A DNA stretch of 62,000 bases. It comes from Neocallimastix lanati (nom. inval.). Its lineage: Eukaryota > Neocallimastigomycota > Neocallimastigomycetes > Neocallimastigales > Neocallimastigaceae. The position numbers were made by a program, and so were the translations under genes. The stretch is from NCBI GenBank assembly GCA_016946835.1, contig JACVTC010000026.1, forward strand, positions 577,501-639,500, in the 5' to 3' direction. This document shows positions 13,597-28,681 of the stretch, one piece after another (positions within the stretch are counted from its first letter, which is position 1; each line of letters starts with the position of its first letter). The notes under the pieces are model-generated. The model had not been told where the DNA came from and did no database searches. It worked only from the letters and a program-made list of their open reading frames with translations.

Positions 13597-16500
13597 TTAA
13601 TAATTTTTTTTTTTTTTAATTTCCAATTCATTTTCATTTCTATTTTCATTTCTATTTTCATTTTCATTTTCAACTTTATTTTTATTTTCAATCTCTTTTT
13701 CATCTTTGTCACCAATATTATTTTCCTTTTCATCAATAATATCACATACACTATTATTTTCATAACAGTCTATTGTATTTTGAAAATTTATGTCATCATT
13801 TTTTTTTATATCAACTTTTATATCAATATTCTTATTTGTATTATAAATTTTGATTTTATTTTCATTTTCATTTATAATTTCATTTATATTATTTAAATTT
13901 TTGTCTTCAATGTTTTCTTCTTCTTCTTCTTCTTCTTCTTCTTTATTATTATCTTGTTCATGTTCTATTACATTTATATTATCATCTTCTTTATCATTTT
14001 TACTTTCAATTTCATTATTAATTTCATTTTCACTTACACTTCCATTTTCACTTTCACTTTCATTTTCATTTTCATTTTTACTTTCACTTTCACTTTCATT
14101 TTCACTTACACTTCCATTTTCACTTACACTTCCATTTTCACTTTCATTTTCATTTTCACTTTCATTTTCACTTTCATTTTCACTTTCATTTTCACTTTCA
14201 TTTTCACTTTCATTTTCACTTTCATTTTCACTTTCATTTTCACTTTCATTTTCACTTTCATTTTCGTATTCTTCTTCAAAATTAGAAGATGGATATCTAT
14301 GGCTTTTTTTATTTTTTTTAATTTGCCTTCCCAGAATTTTAATTAGTATCTCTTCATTAATTGTTCCATCAGAATAATTTATAATATCAGAAAGTTTATT
14401 TTTTTCATGATGAAGTTTATGATTCTTTCCCATTCTATCGTGATTTTTAAATCTTAAAGGTTTATTATTACCAATTTTAAAATTCATATCAAAATATCTT
14501 CCTTTACTCGTGCTTCTACTTCTACTTCTACTTAAATTGTTTCTATGTTCACTATTTCTACTTAGACTTCTACTATTACTAAAACGATTTTTTAATCTTT
14601 TTTCATTTCCATTATGAGTTCTTTTCAAGCTCTTTTCTCTACTAATGCTTCTTTCTTTAGATTTCTTTTTATTTCTTAAATTTTTTTTATGATTTCGACT
14701 GTGTTTTTTATTATGTTTCATACTATTTAATTTTTTGTGTTTTTTTTGGTTATGATCTTTATTAATGCTTTTTTTACTACCTAAACTTCTATTAGAACTT
14801 CTACTAAAACTTCTACTTCTACCTCTTGCACAACTTTGAATTCTACTTAAGCTTCTACTTTTTGAACGACTTTGACTTCTTTTAAATGTTTTTCTTCTTC
14901 TTGATGAACGACTTACACTTCTACTGAAATTTCTATTTCTGCTTCTTGAATTACTTTGGCTTCTAATAAAGTTTCTACTTCTGTCTCTTGAACGATTTAA
15001 GCTTCTACTAAAGCTTCTACTAAAGCTTCTACTTCTATTCCTACTTCCATATTTACTTCTGCCTCTTGAACGACTTAAGCTTCTGCTAAAGCTTCTATTT
15101 ATTCTTCTACTTCTATTTCTACTTCCATATTTACTTCTGCCTCTTGAACGACTTAATCTTCTGCTAAAGCTTCTACTTCTACTTCTACTTCCACTTCCAT
15201 ATTTACTTCTGCCTCCTGAATGACTTAAGCTTCTGCTAAAGCTTCTACTTCTACTTCTACTTCCATATTTACTTATGCTTCTTGAACGACTTAGGCTTCT
15301 GCTAAAACTTCTACTTCTACTCCTTGAATAACTTAAACTTCTATTTAAATTTCTTCTTTTTGGGCGGCTTAAACTTCTACTAATGCTCCTACCTCTACTT
15401 TTTGAACTCTTATGACTTCTTGAATGACTGAAATCTCTATTAACACTTCTTCTTCTTCTATCTCTTGAATAATAATCCTTATAATCATTACTTCTATTTC
15501 TTGAATGGCTTCTACTTCTATTATAGGATCTACTTCTTTCTCTTTGGTCATAATCATAATATTTATTATGTCCAAAATATTTTAAACCATTGTATAAATC
15601 ATAGTAATATGAGATTGATTGGAATGGATTAGAATTCATATTCATGAACATATTTCTATATCTAAAGTCATTTCCATTCATGGATGCAGGACACATGTTA
15701 AATGATATAAGTGGATTTGGATAAGAACCCATTGATGGAAGTATTTGATTAATATTAGGATTATTCATATTCATTAAATTCGTCGGATTAAAAGCTTTAG
15801 GCATCATTCCTTCAAAGTTATTGCAATACTTTTTAAAATCATTAAATTTATCATTAATACTATTTAATTTACAAAATAAATCGTTTTTATATTTTTCTAA
15901 TAATTCTTTTCTTTCTCTTTCAACACCATTATTTTGATATGGTGGTATTGGTTCTTGATAATGTCCAAATTCTCTATTATGTAACCTATCTCTATATGAT
16001 TTTTTTTTATGAATATCATTAAATCGATTATTGTTATTTAAATATAAAGTATCTGGATTATTATCAATATTTTCATTTCCTCCAATATTTTCATTTCCAT
16101 CAATATTTTCATTTTTTTCTATATTTTCATCTTTTGAAAATTTAGAATCATCATTTTCATCATTTTTGTCAGTATTTTCTTTTTCATTTGATTTTGTTTT
16201 TAATATATGATGAGAAGTTTTCTTTAAAATAGATTTTATTGGTTTATTTTTTTCTGATTCAGAAGAGGATGAAAAATTATTTTTTTGTACCCTTTTTTTA
16301 TTATGTTTCTTCTTTTTACTTTCATGAATTTTCTGTTGATTTAACTTTTTTAAATAATGATTTATGAAACTAGAACATGTTATACTGTCAATATATTCAT
16401 GAATAATTATACCTTTTTCATCTTTTGTTAAATTAGTTATATATTCTAATGCATATTGCTTTTCACTTTCATTACCCATTACTATTAAATAATTTCTTCA

Positions 16501-17379
16501 ATAGTAATATAAAAAAAAAATAATAACAATAATAAAATAATAAAAAATAAAATAATAAAAAATAAAATAAAATAAAAATAAAATAAATTATGTTAATACA
16601 AAAAAATAATAATAATAATAAAATATAATAATATTATATATATATATATATAATTAATAATATAATATATATTAATTAATTAATCATTAAAGATAAAAAA
16701 TATTATAAAATTACTTTGTATTTTTATTCATTGAATCATCATTAGTTTGATTAGAACTTGAAAATATATCTAAAACATTTCCAAAATTATTACATAAAAG
16801 CATAAGGTGTTCTTCATTCAAATTATTATTTGTATCAGATAAAAGAATCATTTGCTTCTTAGAAAGAATAATATTTTTACCATTATTATTAATAATAATC
16901 TCTTGATCCATACGTAATCGTTTATTATTTCTTGATGCTTTGGACACTTCGATGTTGCATCGATATCCATTAATAACAGTACCTTGTAAATTGTTTAATG
17001 CTTTAATAGCACTATCATTATTATCATAACTTAAAAAAGCATAACTAGATAATTTAAAAATATATTTTATATCATTTTTAGTTTTGTTTTTGTTTTTTGA
17101 GTATTTTATTTTCATTATTTTTATAATTAAAATGTTGTTTTTGTTTTTGTTTTTGTTTTTGTTTTTATTTGTTTATTATAAATAATTAAAATATAAAAAT
17201 AATTAGAAATAATCAAAAAATAAATTAATTTAAAATTATTAATATATTAATATATTAATTAGATTTTTATATATCTATCTATTTAATTAGTTAGTTAGTT
17301 AGTTATGCATTCATTCATTCATTTTTTTATCATTTTATCTAGTCATCTACTTATTTCTTCATTTATCTATCTATTTATT

Positions 17380-17410
<31 letters not shown>

Positions 17411-18748
17411 GTATATATATATATGTATTTATTTATTTATTTATTTATTTATTTATATTTGAATTCTTAATTAAATAATATATAATATCTAAAATTACCA
17501 TTTAGGATTAAAAACATCTTTTCCTGATAAAATGTGTATTTTTGTTATCTTACCATATATTTCAAAAATATTTTGCAATTCTTCTTTTGTAGTTCTTTGA
17601 GATAAATTACCAAGATAAAGTTCAATTGGTGTTTCATCATTATCATTATAATTGTCGATTTCATCAATATTTCTTTTTTTCTTGCTTTTGTTATTCTCTT
17701 CATTATCTTCTTCTTTGTTACTATTATTATAATCATCATTACTATCATTATTATCATTATCATTATCAATACCATCATTCTCATTATCATTATCATTATT
17801 ATTATGTTTATTCAATTCAAAATTTATATTATTTTTACTAATAGTATTATTTAATGGTACAGCGCCTTCTAGTAATAATGCCTTTAAGCTAACTTTGACT
17901 TCTTTTGTTTCTGACATTTTTCTTAATTTTGATTTATTTTTTTCAATGTTATATTGATTAATATTAGAATCTGAACTGGAATTAGAATCTGAATTGGAAT
18001 TAGAATCTGAATTATCACTATCACTATCTGAGCTACTACTATTATCCATATTTTCATTTTCTTCATTTGATTTATTATTACTATCTATATTTGATTTTTT
18101 TAATTTTTTAGAAGGAGAATCAGAATTGGAGTCCGAATTGGAGTCTGAGTTGGATTCAGAATCAGAATTTGTGTCAATTTCAGATTTATTATCATCTAAA
18201 TCATCATTATTTATATCACTGTTTTCATTTTTCTCATTATTTAATTGCTTATTATTATTATCATCTTGATCAATATTAATATTATTTTCATTTAATTTTT
18301 TAATATCTAATTCTAAATTTTCTTTATCTATATTATTAATTCTATCAATTCCATTTTCATAATTAGAAATATCACTATTATTATCATTTTTGGCCTCATT
18401 ATCACCATTATAATCTTCTTTATTTAGTTCTAAATCATTTATTTTATTATCATTATCATTTTCATTTTCATTTTCATTTTCATTTTCATTTTCATTTTCA
18501 TCATCATCTTCATCTTCATCTTCATCTTCATCTTCATCTTCATCTTCATCTTCATCTTCTTTTTCATTTTGATCTTTGCTATTTTCCTCATCACTTAATA
18601 AATCAAAATTATCTTGCTTATTTTTATTTTTATCTTTTGATCTATCTTTTATTAGTTTTTCATTATCCATAATCTCTTTAATATAATGAACAGTATCAGA
18701 ATCATACTCTAAATCTGATTCTGATTTATCATTACTCTCATCATCCAT
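13597..18748 (-). CDS. RRM protein with long RS domain (probable splicing/RNA-binding factor)
   Basis: Three exons join in frame: 18748-17499, 17044-16715 and 16495-13597 (introns 17498-17045 and 16714-16496; GTAATT donors, TCTAG and TTGAAG acceptors). The product is about 1492 residues. Residues 1-370 are Asp/Glu/Asn/Ser-rich. RRM1 spans about 375-452: RNP2 LYLGNL at 377-382 ends exon 1, and RNP1-like CYAFLSY is completed across intron 1, which supports the join. A second degenerate RRM-like unit (LMLLCNNFGNVLDI, then KNYLIVMGNESEKQYALEYI) is created only by splicing intron 2. The RS domain is at about 845-1190. Acidic Glu-Asn-Glu-Ser repeats follow at about 1270-1350, then a Lys/Asn-rich tail. 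The family suggests nuclear pre-mRNA processing. In-frame codons upstream (to 18788) follow an AAAAG acceptor, so this may continue the Asn-rich gene at 19144-21378. Confidence 0.8.
14030..14265. repeat. 12-bp coding minisatellite (Glu-Asn-Glu-Ser repeats)
   Basis: Tandem copies of TTTCACTTTCAT on the plus strand encode repeated ENES on the minus strand inside the RS-protein gene. Open frames on the plus strand here are artefacts of the repeat. Confidence 0.85.
14990..15300. repeat. coding minisatellite in the RS domain
   Basis: Long tandem units contain CTTCTGCTAAAGCTTCTACT and ACTTCCATATTTACTTCTGC. They encode repeated arginine-serine blocks such as SRSFSRSLSRSRGRSKYGSR. Unit divergence indicates expansion within the gene. 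Confidence 0.75.
17045..17498 (-). other. intron 1 of the RRM/RS gene, with tetranucleotide repeats
   Basis: GTAATT donor at 17498 and TTATCTAG acceptor at 17045. The interior holds ATCT/ATTT tetranucleotide runs (about 17340-17455) and GTTTTT repeats (about 17133-17165). Removal reconstitutes the RRM, with a Cys codon split 2+1 across the junction. Confidence 0.75.
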
Positions 18749-18806
18749 AATAAATATTAATGATTCATTTAAATCATTATTTGTGTTACTTTTATAATGT
18801 TTAAAA

Positions 18807-18846
<40 letters not shown>

Positions 18847-18964
18847 TAATAAAATATATTTAAATTCATAAAATATTTAATTTTACATATTTTTATATCC
18901 TTAGCTTTTAAAATTTTAGAATAAAAAATAAAATAAAAAAATAAAATAAAAAAAATAAAATAAA

Positions 18965-18995
<31 letters not shown>

Positions 18996-19143
18996 TAAAA
19001 TAATAAAATAAAATAATAAAATAAAATAAAAAAAATAAAATAAAAAAATAAAATTAAAAAATAAAATAAAAAAATAAAATAAAAAAATAAAATAAAATAA
19101 AATAAAATAAAAAATAATAATAAAAAATAAAAAAAAAAAAAAA

Positions 19144-21378
<2,235 letters not shown>

Positions 21379-22064
21379 CTTTTCTTTATATATAAAACTT
21401 AAAAATCCAATTTAAATGTATATATAAATTATTAAAACTAGTATTAAAAGATTTTCTTTAAGTCTTTTATTTCTTATCAAAATTGAAATTCTACTTTTTT
21501 TATGGATAAATCCATTAACTAATTATTTCATAAAAAAAAATAAGGAATAAATATGATATTTTTTATAAAAAAATATATGATATATATATATATTTCATTA
21601 ATTAGAATATATTGAAACATTCATTATATGTTTAAACTTAAAATGTATTCTTTATTTATAATAATATATTGTTAATTGTTAATTATTATTAAAAGTGGTG
21701 GTAATAATATTAATAGTAGTAATGCAATTAGTATTAATATTGTTTTTGTAAATTTAAAATTTTAAATTAATTTTAAAAAATAAGAACACAAATTTATTAT
21801 TACTTATATATAATTATATTTATCTTTAAATATAAATATATATGTCTTGTTTTAAATAAAAAAAAAAATAAATGTATATAAAATTTAATAATTTTTTAAA
21901 TTTATTATTAAAAATGATTTTATGTAACATAAATATTGTAATATATATATAAAATAATATAAAATAATATAAATTTTATAAAAAGAAATATAATAAAATT
22001 CAATGATTATTTTCCATTGAAAGATTTTAATATTCTTATAATTCTAACATTGAAATTAAAGAAC

Positions 22065-22136
<72 letters not shown>

Positions 22137-22780
22137 ATTATTATTAATATTTATTTTATTATTATATTATAATTATTTATAATAATAAATAATTGGTGAA
22201 ATTAAATATATTAATTATTTAATCAAATAGATATCAATTATTATTGTTTTTATTATTATTATTAAAGAGTTTTTAAAACACTTTAAAAATACTTATTAAT
22301 CTTATTTTCATTACAAAAAATGATATATATTAATATCACCTACATTTTATAAAAAAAAGTAATATTATCATTTAACAATTATGAGTTAAAATATAAATGA
22401 TAATTGATAATAAATTGTTATAATATTTTAATGAATCCTAATAAATTTTAATTTATATTAATATAAAAGTTTATTTCTTGTACTTCATTTAAATTCAATA
22501 ATTTAAAAAAAAATACTATATTTGATAATAATTAACTAATTATTATTAATTCTATTATTTATTTGAAATTTAAGTTAAGTTTTCAATTATTTTTATATTT
22601 TAATTGAAAATTTTATTATGTATTATTATAACTAATTGAACTTTTAATTAAATATATTAATATCATAAATTCACATATCATAAATATATTTTAATAATTA
22701 ATATAAAAATATAATAAATTGAAACAAAAAAAAAAAAAAAAAAAATTGAGATTTGAGAATATTAAAAATAATATTTATCC
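21379..22780. other. AT-rich intergenic spacer
   Basis: Probable promoter side of the Asn-rich gene (just above 21378), then an AT desert. It contains a perfect AAT/ATT palindrome at about 22063-22137 and a poly-A run near 22726-22745. No exon was recognised. Confidence 0.65.
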
Positions 22781-22972
22781 TTTAGGTTAAAACTATTAAT
22801 TAATTTCTTCTCTCTATGACTGTTCAGGTGATCACTGAAAAGAAGATCGTTATATAAAGCGACGTATAGGGAATATCTTTTCACATTAGTCTTGCTTAAA
22901 GAGAGGTTCGCATAGACGAGGAAAAAGGATGGTAAAGCATAGACGAGGCCCTCTCATTAATCCAAGCCTAAA
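22781..22972 (+). ncRNA. candidate structured non-coding RNA
   Basis: An island of about 190 bases with much higher GC than its flanks. Its ends can pair: TTTAGGTT (22781-22788) with AGCCTAAA (22965-22972). Internal helices include TTCAG/CTGAA closing GTGATCA near 22822-22840, and GAGAGG (22901-22906) with CCTCTC (22950-22955). The 12-mer GCATAGACGAGG occurs twice exactly (22910-22921 and 22937-22948). No long ORF fits. It does not match the U1, U2, U4, U5, U6, 5S or tRNA consensus as far as can be judged by eye. Strand and boundaries are inferred; a decayed coding scrap is the alternative. Confidence 0.4.
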
Positions 22973-24595
22973 AAAAAAAATAAAAAAATAAAAAAAAAGA
23001 AATAATAATCAATAGACTATAATTAAATATAAATTTAAATAATGTTAAAAATTTAGTAATAACAATACATATTTTTATATCAATAATTTCTGACCAATTT
23101 TCAAGAAACTCTATATATTTTATATTTATAATTAATTCCATTTTTACTTATTTTAATTAAGAATTAAATTAATTCTAAAATTTAAAAATAATATATACAC
23201 CATAATTATAAAAAAATTATAATTTTTTCTTATTTGAACTTTAATATATATATATATATATTTTCTATATAATAAAATGAAAAATATATTTAAATTAAAA
23301 ATATATATATATGTAATTTCAAAGCAAAGAATAACTTTATTAAATACTATATTAAAAGTTAACTTTATTCACTTTTTATTTATTTTATGATTTATAATAT
23401 TTTTCTCTAAATTTTTATAAATATATTTTATATAACTTTTTTTTATTATTATTATTATTATTTTTATTTAGATTAAGAAAGTAAATTAAAATTTAAATCT
23501 TATTATGTTTTAATAAATTAAAGTTTTTAATTAATAAAAAGAATAATTGTATAAACTAATTTTATTATTTTTCCATTTCATTTATAAAATTAATTTCAGT
23601 AAACTTTCTATTTTTCAGCTAATTTTTAAATGAATTCAAAAATAAGATTATATATTTCCATTCTATACTTCTTCTTTATTAGAAATCATTCAATAAAAAA
23701 AATTAATAAAATAAAATAAAGCAAATAATTACTATAAATTAATATAATTATACACAAAAAAAATTATAACAAAAAATAAGCAAAATTATTGCTTTATAAT
23801 ATACAGTTTTTAATCATTATATTATTCTTTTATATATATATATATTTAAACAATTATTAAATTTATGAACTTTTTAATATTTTATAAGAAATTTAATCGA
23901 AACTTTTCAAATTCTATTTAATATGTTTTAATATATCTTCCAAACAAACAAACAAATAAAAAATTAAATGAAAAAAAGAGAAAATTAGAAAATAGGATAG
24001 AATAAAAATAAATGACACTAATTTTATTTCTCGTTTACTTTTAAAATCAATAAAATTACTGATAACTTTATATTAACTGTTTAATGGAAACATTTATATA
24101 ATTCTTACTTTTGAAATATTATATAATAAAAAGAAAAAAATAATAATAATAAAAATAAAAATAAAAAAATAAACAATAACAATAATTAAGATAAAAATAT
24201 AATAATTCTCAAATAAGAAAAATTCAATATTAAATTTAATTTTTAGTAACAACGATTATCTGATATTTCCTCATAAAATAAAAATAAACTTTCTTCATAA
24301 CAATATATTATAATGAATAAATATAAATAAGCCGACACATTATATATATTTCATTTTTCTTACAACTCAATCAATATTTTTATAACCAATTTAATTAATT
24401 TATTAATAAATATTTTTTTTATATTAAAAATTAGTATATTAATATTTAAATAATTTATTTTTATAGCTTAAATTAATAATAAAAATAGAATAGAATTCAA
24501 TTTATAATAATTAAATGTAATTTATATATATTTCTTCATTTTGAATTTAAGTCTTATTTTAATAACTTTTTCTGATATAAATTTAATTATTTTAT
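22973..24595. other. AT-rich intergenic spacer
   Basis: A/T homopolymers, (TA)n runs and AAAATA-type repeats only. No supported exon. The final 60 bases are the likely 3' UTR of the MscL gene on the minus strand. Confidence 0.7.
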
Positions 24596-25198
24596 CTAAT
24601 TATCTTTTTTCAAGGCAGCTTCTGGGTCCTTTAAATATAATTCTGGATCAACATCTTCTGGATAAATTGGATCTTCACCACAAGCATAACATTTTGTGGC
24701 ACCAAGTTTGTTTAATTGCTTACATCTTGGACATGGCCAATCAGTACTAATTTCTTCCTCCTTCTTCCAAACAGCAGAAACTAGTTTAATAACAAGGAAA
24801 ACACAAAAACCAACAATAACAAAGTTAATTAAAGTTTGAAGGAAATTACCAAAATTAATCGTGACAGCACCGTATTTAGCAGCTTCTTCTCTAGTTCTGA
24901 ACTTTGTTCCATCAGTAGCATTACCATGATCAACAACCCAGAATTTTTCAGTTAAAGTTTTACCTCTTGTTATTAAACCAATTATTGGAGAAAAGAAATC
25001 ATTAACAATAGAATTAACAATATTTGTGAACGCAGTACCAATGACAACACCAGTAGCTAAATCTATAACATTACCCTTGTTAAGGAATTTAATAAAATCT
25101 TTGAAAAAACCAACACCTTTTGAGGCAACCTTAGTAGCACCCTTTCCAACAGAAAGAACAACACCTCCGTCCTTGTTTAATGTTTCAGATGAAGTCAT
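24596..25198 (-). CDS. mscL: MscL-type large-conductance mechanosensitive channel with C-terminal zinc ribbon
   Basis: 200 residues from the first ATG at 25198 (MTSSETLNKD) to TAG. An in-frame TTG two codons upstream is not a likely start. Residues 30-75 carry the MscL signature: an amphipathic segment FFKDFIKFLNKGNVIDLATG, then TM1 (about 43-66) ending NSIVNDFFSPIIGLI. A loop of about 40 residues follows, then TM2 at about 119-141 (FLQTLINFVIVGFCVFLVIK). The family opens a wide pore under membrane tension to relieve osmotic shock. Residues 156-173 form a CPRC-x10-CYAC zinc ribbon (C156, C159, C170, C173) absent from typical bacterial MscL. No intron and no targeting peptide are obvious, so the membrane it acts in is unknown. 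Codons are more G/C-rich than in neighbours, suggesting good expression. Confidence 0.9.
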   Translation of the reverse strand: MTSSETLNKDGGVVLSVGKGATKVASKGVGFFKDFIKFLNKGNVIDLATGVVIGTAFTNIVNSIVNDFFSPIIGLITRGKTLTEKFWVVDHGNATDGTKFRTREEAAKYGAVTINFGNFLQTLINFVIVGFCVFLVIKLVSAVWKKEEEISTDWPCPRCKQLNKLGATKCYACGEDPIYPEDVDPELYLKDPEAALKKDN

Positions 25199-26368
25199 AT
25201 TCAATACTAAATGAATAAAAAATTTAATAAATAATAAAAAATATTATTAATATACTTATTAAATCAATTTTAACTTTGATATTTTTCCATTACTCTTCAT
25301 TATTTAATTTTTTTTATTGTCTTAATACTGAACTATTTGTATTAATAATTATTACTTTTTATATTCAAATAAGTTAATTATCACATACCTTATATTCAAA
25401 AATTCAACAATTTAAAAAATAAATTTCTTTCTTTAAAAAAAAATTTTATAACAAAAAATAAACGATGATATAAAAAACTAAATTTTTGTCTTTTTATATG
25501 AAAGAAAAAAATATATAAAAAATATTTTATTTTATTTTCATTTAAAAAAAAATATAATTATATAAAATATATATTTAAAGTTTAAATACAAAAGCCAATA
25601 TACTATAATATATATAATTAATTTTAAAAATTAAAAAGTATTTCATAATTAATATATTTTTAATTATATTAAAATAATTAAATATTAAATTTTTATATAA
25701 TATTATATATTAATTCAATGTATTATATTATATATATTAATAATATACATAAATTATGAAATAAAAATATATTTAATACTACTATTAATTTATTAGAGTT
25801 ATTAATAGTTATTCACACTAATATTTAATTAATATATTTCAAAATAAATTACCAATACAACAAAATTTTATGATATAAAAATTTAAATTAATTTATAGAT
25901 TATATCTATTTTAACTTTTCTATATGCATTAATTAAAATATATAATTGATTATATTGCTATTATTTTATATCTTAGAATAAAGTAAATTATTAAATTATA
26001 AAAATTTTAATTACGTTTACATTATTGTAAAATGTAAAATGTATTCTATGAACATAAAACTTTAGAATGTTTTTTTTTTATATTGTTGCACAATAAAATG
26101 TAATGATAGGATTGCTTAATAAACTATGTAAATTTATTAAATTTTCAATTTTGGCTATTAATAGGAATATAGTGCTAAGTAATAAAAAAATTGAGAATAG
26201 TAAAAATTGATAAAGTATTGAATTATTTACTAATTTTTCATTATTATAATTTATTTTTTGAAAAAAAAAAGTCTTATATTTTTTATAATAAAAGAATAGT
26301 ATGTTAAAATACATATATATGGAAAAAAAAAAATTTTAATATATTGTGAATGTAATGAAATTTTTCTC

Positions 26369-26414
<46 letters not shown>

Positions 26415-27181
26415 TAATTAAGAGCTTATCAAATAATAAATATAATATATAAGTACAAATATCTTAATTTATAATTGTAATTATTTTAAAAAAAAAAAAA
26501 TAAAAAATATTAAAATTAAACTTTAATTATTATTAAAATAAGATTTCTTAAATAAATAACCCTTTCAATCAACAAATAAATAGTATAAAAACTAAAAATA
26601 ATTATTGAAAGTTTTTAATAAAAAATATATATAAATATCTACATTTAAATATAGAATATACATTATTTATAATCCATGGCAATTATTTGAATTTTTAAAT
26701 AATTTTAAATAAAATAAAATTTGAAAAGAAATAAGACTTAAAAAAAAACAAATAATTAAATATGTTATTCTATTGATATAAATTAAAATTTATACATAAA
26801 TATATTTAATAAATATAAATTACTTTTTTCATTAATTATAATTATATAGATATTCATATTTGATAATTATATTTTTTTTTCAAATGTTAAATTTATTAGA
26901 TTTTATTTTTATTTTATATTTAATGTATTATTTACTAAAAAAAAATTTTATTATTCACAATAGATTTTCTATCTATTTATTCTATAATAAAAAATAATTA
27001 GGATTTTTTTAATTAATTTCCGTATTTCACACTTCAAACAAAAGAAAACTAAATTATTGAAAAGCAAATGTTTTTATTTTTTTAAAAAATTATTAAGTAG
27101 GTATTATTTTTATTTTATATTTAATGTAAAATTTACTAAAAATTTTATATTGTCCAAAGTTTATTTCATTAATTTTATATT

Positions 27182-27252
<71 letters not shown>

Positions 27253-28334
27253 ATAATTAATAAATATAAAAGATTATCACACAAATTTATTTATTTCATA
27301 AACATTTTTTACAATTGTATATTCTATAAAATATATGAGCATTCTTATTTTTTCAGCCCTAAATTCCGGATTAATTATTTAATATGTTAAATATAGAAAA
27401 AATTTATATAATTAAATAATAATATGATTGTTTTAATTTGTTATTTTTTTTTTAAATAATTTTATGTAACCCATATATATTTAAAAAAGTTTATTTAAAA
27501 TATAAGAATAAATAATTAATATATATATAATATATAATTAATAATAATATATATAATAATGATTCATTCATTGCATAATTCATAAAACAAAATTTTAAAT
27601 ATGAATGATAAATAAAAATAAAAATAAATATTTATTTTTTAAATATCCCTTATTTCATAATCAAATTACTAATGATATTTAATATATAAAAAAATAAATT
27701 AAAATATTGAAAAATACATTAATTTGTAATTAAATATAAATTTTATTATAAAGAAATTTATTGTATCAAATGTTGTATATATTACAATTTATCTGTCATA
27801 TAATAATTTATTATATTAAATGATAAAATATTGAATGAACAACAAAGTTTAAAAAAAATAATTAAATAAATTTAAAATATATACAAATAATTTTGAACAA
27901 TACACTTAATTTATATATATATATTTAAATAACTATTTTATTAGCTATTAAGCTTTTTTACTATGTAAATGTATAATTGTATGATGCAGAATTATGTTAA
28001 TGTCGTATTATATTTTATATTCTTATATCAATCATTTTATATAAATTTTATTACAATATTATATGTTACATCAATAACAATTATATATTCAATCTTTTTT
28101 ATATTATGATAAAATTTTCAATTTGATATGGATTAACTAAATAGAGTTTGTGTAAATATTAAACTCTTAGTTTTTAGTTTTTCCATTTCACTACTTTATA
28201 TATATATATATATTTTTTTTTAAAAAAAAAATTTTATTCCTCTTTACTCTTTACTTTTTTACATTATAATTCATATCGTATAATTTATCTATTTCTTAAT
28301 AAATTACTAGTAATATTTTTTTAAAAAAAAAGAA
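25199..28334. other. AT-rich desert
   Basis: No supported gene. A hydrophobic 78-codon minus ORF at 26078-26314 is AT-codon biased and doubtful. Long homopolymers occur at about 26371-26412 (A) and 27220-27251 (T after a TA run). CCCTAAATTCCGGA near 27359 resembles the CCCTAAA-TCC-GA block of the 4875/6300 repeats and may be a third relic. Confidence 0.6.
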
Positions 28335-28681
28335 TTAATATACATCCAATTTATCTTTTATCATTGTATTAGTTATAACATACACTTTTTTAAGTTTATC
28401 AAAATTGTTACTTAGTATTTTGTTTTAAAATGAACAACTAAATTATATTTTCACTATTTAATTCACCTATTTTAACATCTTAACTATTTTTATTTATCAT
28501 CTTATTTATTAAATCTTTATTAAGCATATACCTAAAGAATTGGATTATTAATATTTTTTTTTATTTCCGGTGTATACCACCCCTTTGGAGCAGTGGGAAT
28601 ATTTAGGTAGTCACACATTTCCTTTTTCAAAGACAGAATTGTCTGGATTATTATCAAAAAATATAAAAATTCATTTATAAT
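28335..28681 (-). pseudogene. decayed exons of an unidentified protein
   Basis: Two coding-like stretches lie on the minus strand. 28681-28532 encodes 49 residues containing LSLKKEMCDYLNIPTAPKGW and YTPEIKK. 28424-28335 encodes 29 residues containing NNFDKLKKVYVITNTMIKDK. Their composition is far from random AT translation. A TCCAG sequence before the first and an ACTAAG before the second could be acceptors, but no clean spliced frame was found, so decay is more likely than an active gene. The family is not recognised. Confidence 0.35.

Noticed and set aside
13850-14377. Plus-strand Ser/Phe-rich ORFs opposite the RS-protein gene
   Set aside because: They are shadows of the 12-bp Glu-Asn-Glu-Ser repeat; composition and the spliced RRM gene on the minus strand explain them.
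22895-22925. tRNA-like B box (GGTTCGCAT) in the 22781-22972 island
   Set aside because: No matching A box, no cloverleaf and no anticodon arm could be drawn around it.
26078-26314. 78-codon minus ORF with possible membrane segments
   Set aside because: Hydrophobicity follows from T-rich codons, and no homology or splice context was recognised. Weak chance of a real small membrane protein.
27057-27284. ORFs across the TA and poly-T tract
   Set aside because: Created by (TA)n and homopolymer sequence; Tyr-Ile and Phe/Lys repeats only.
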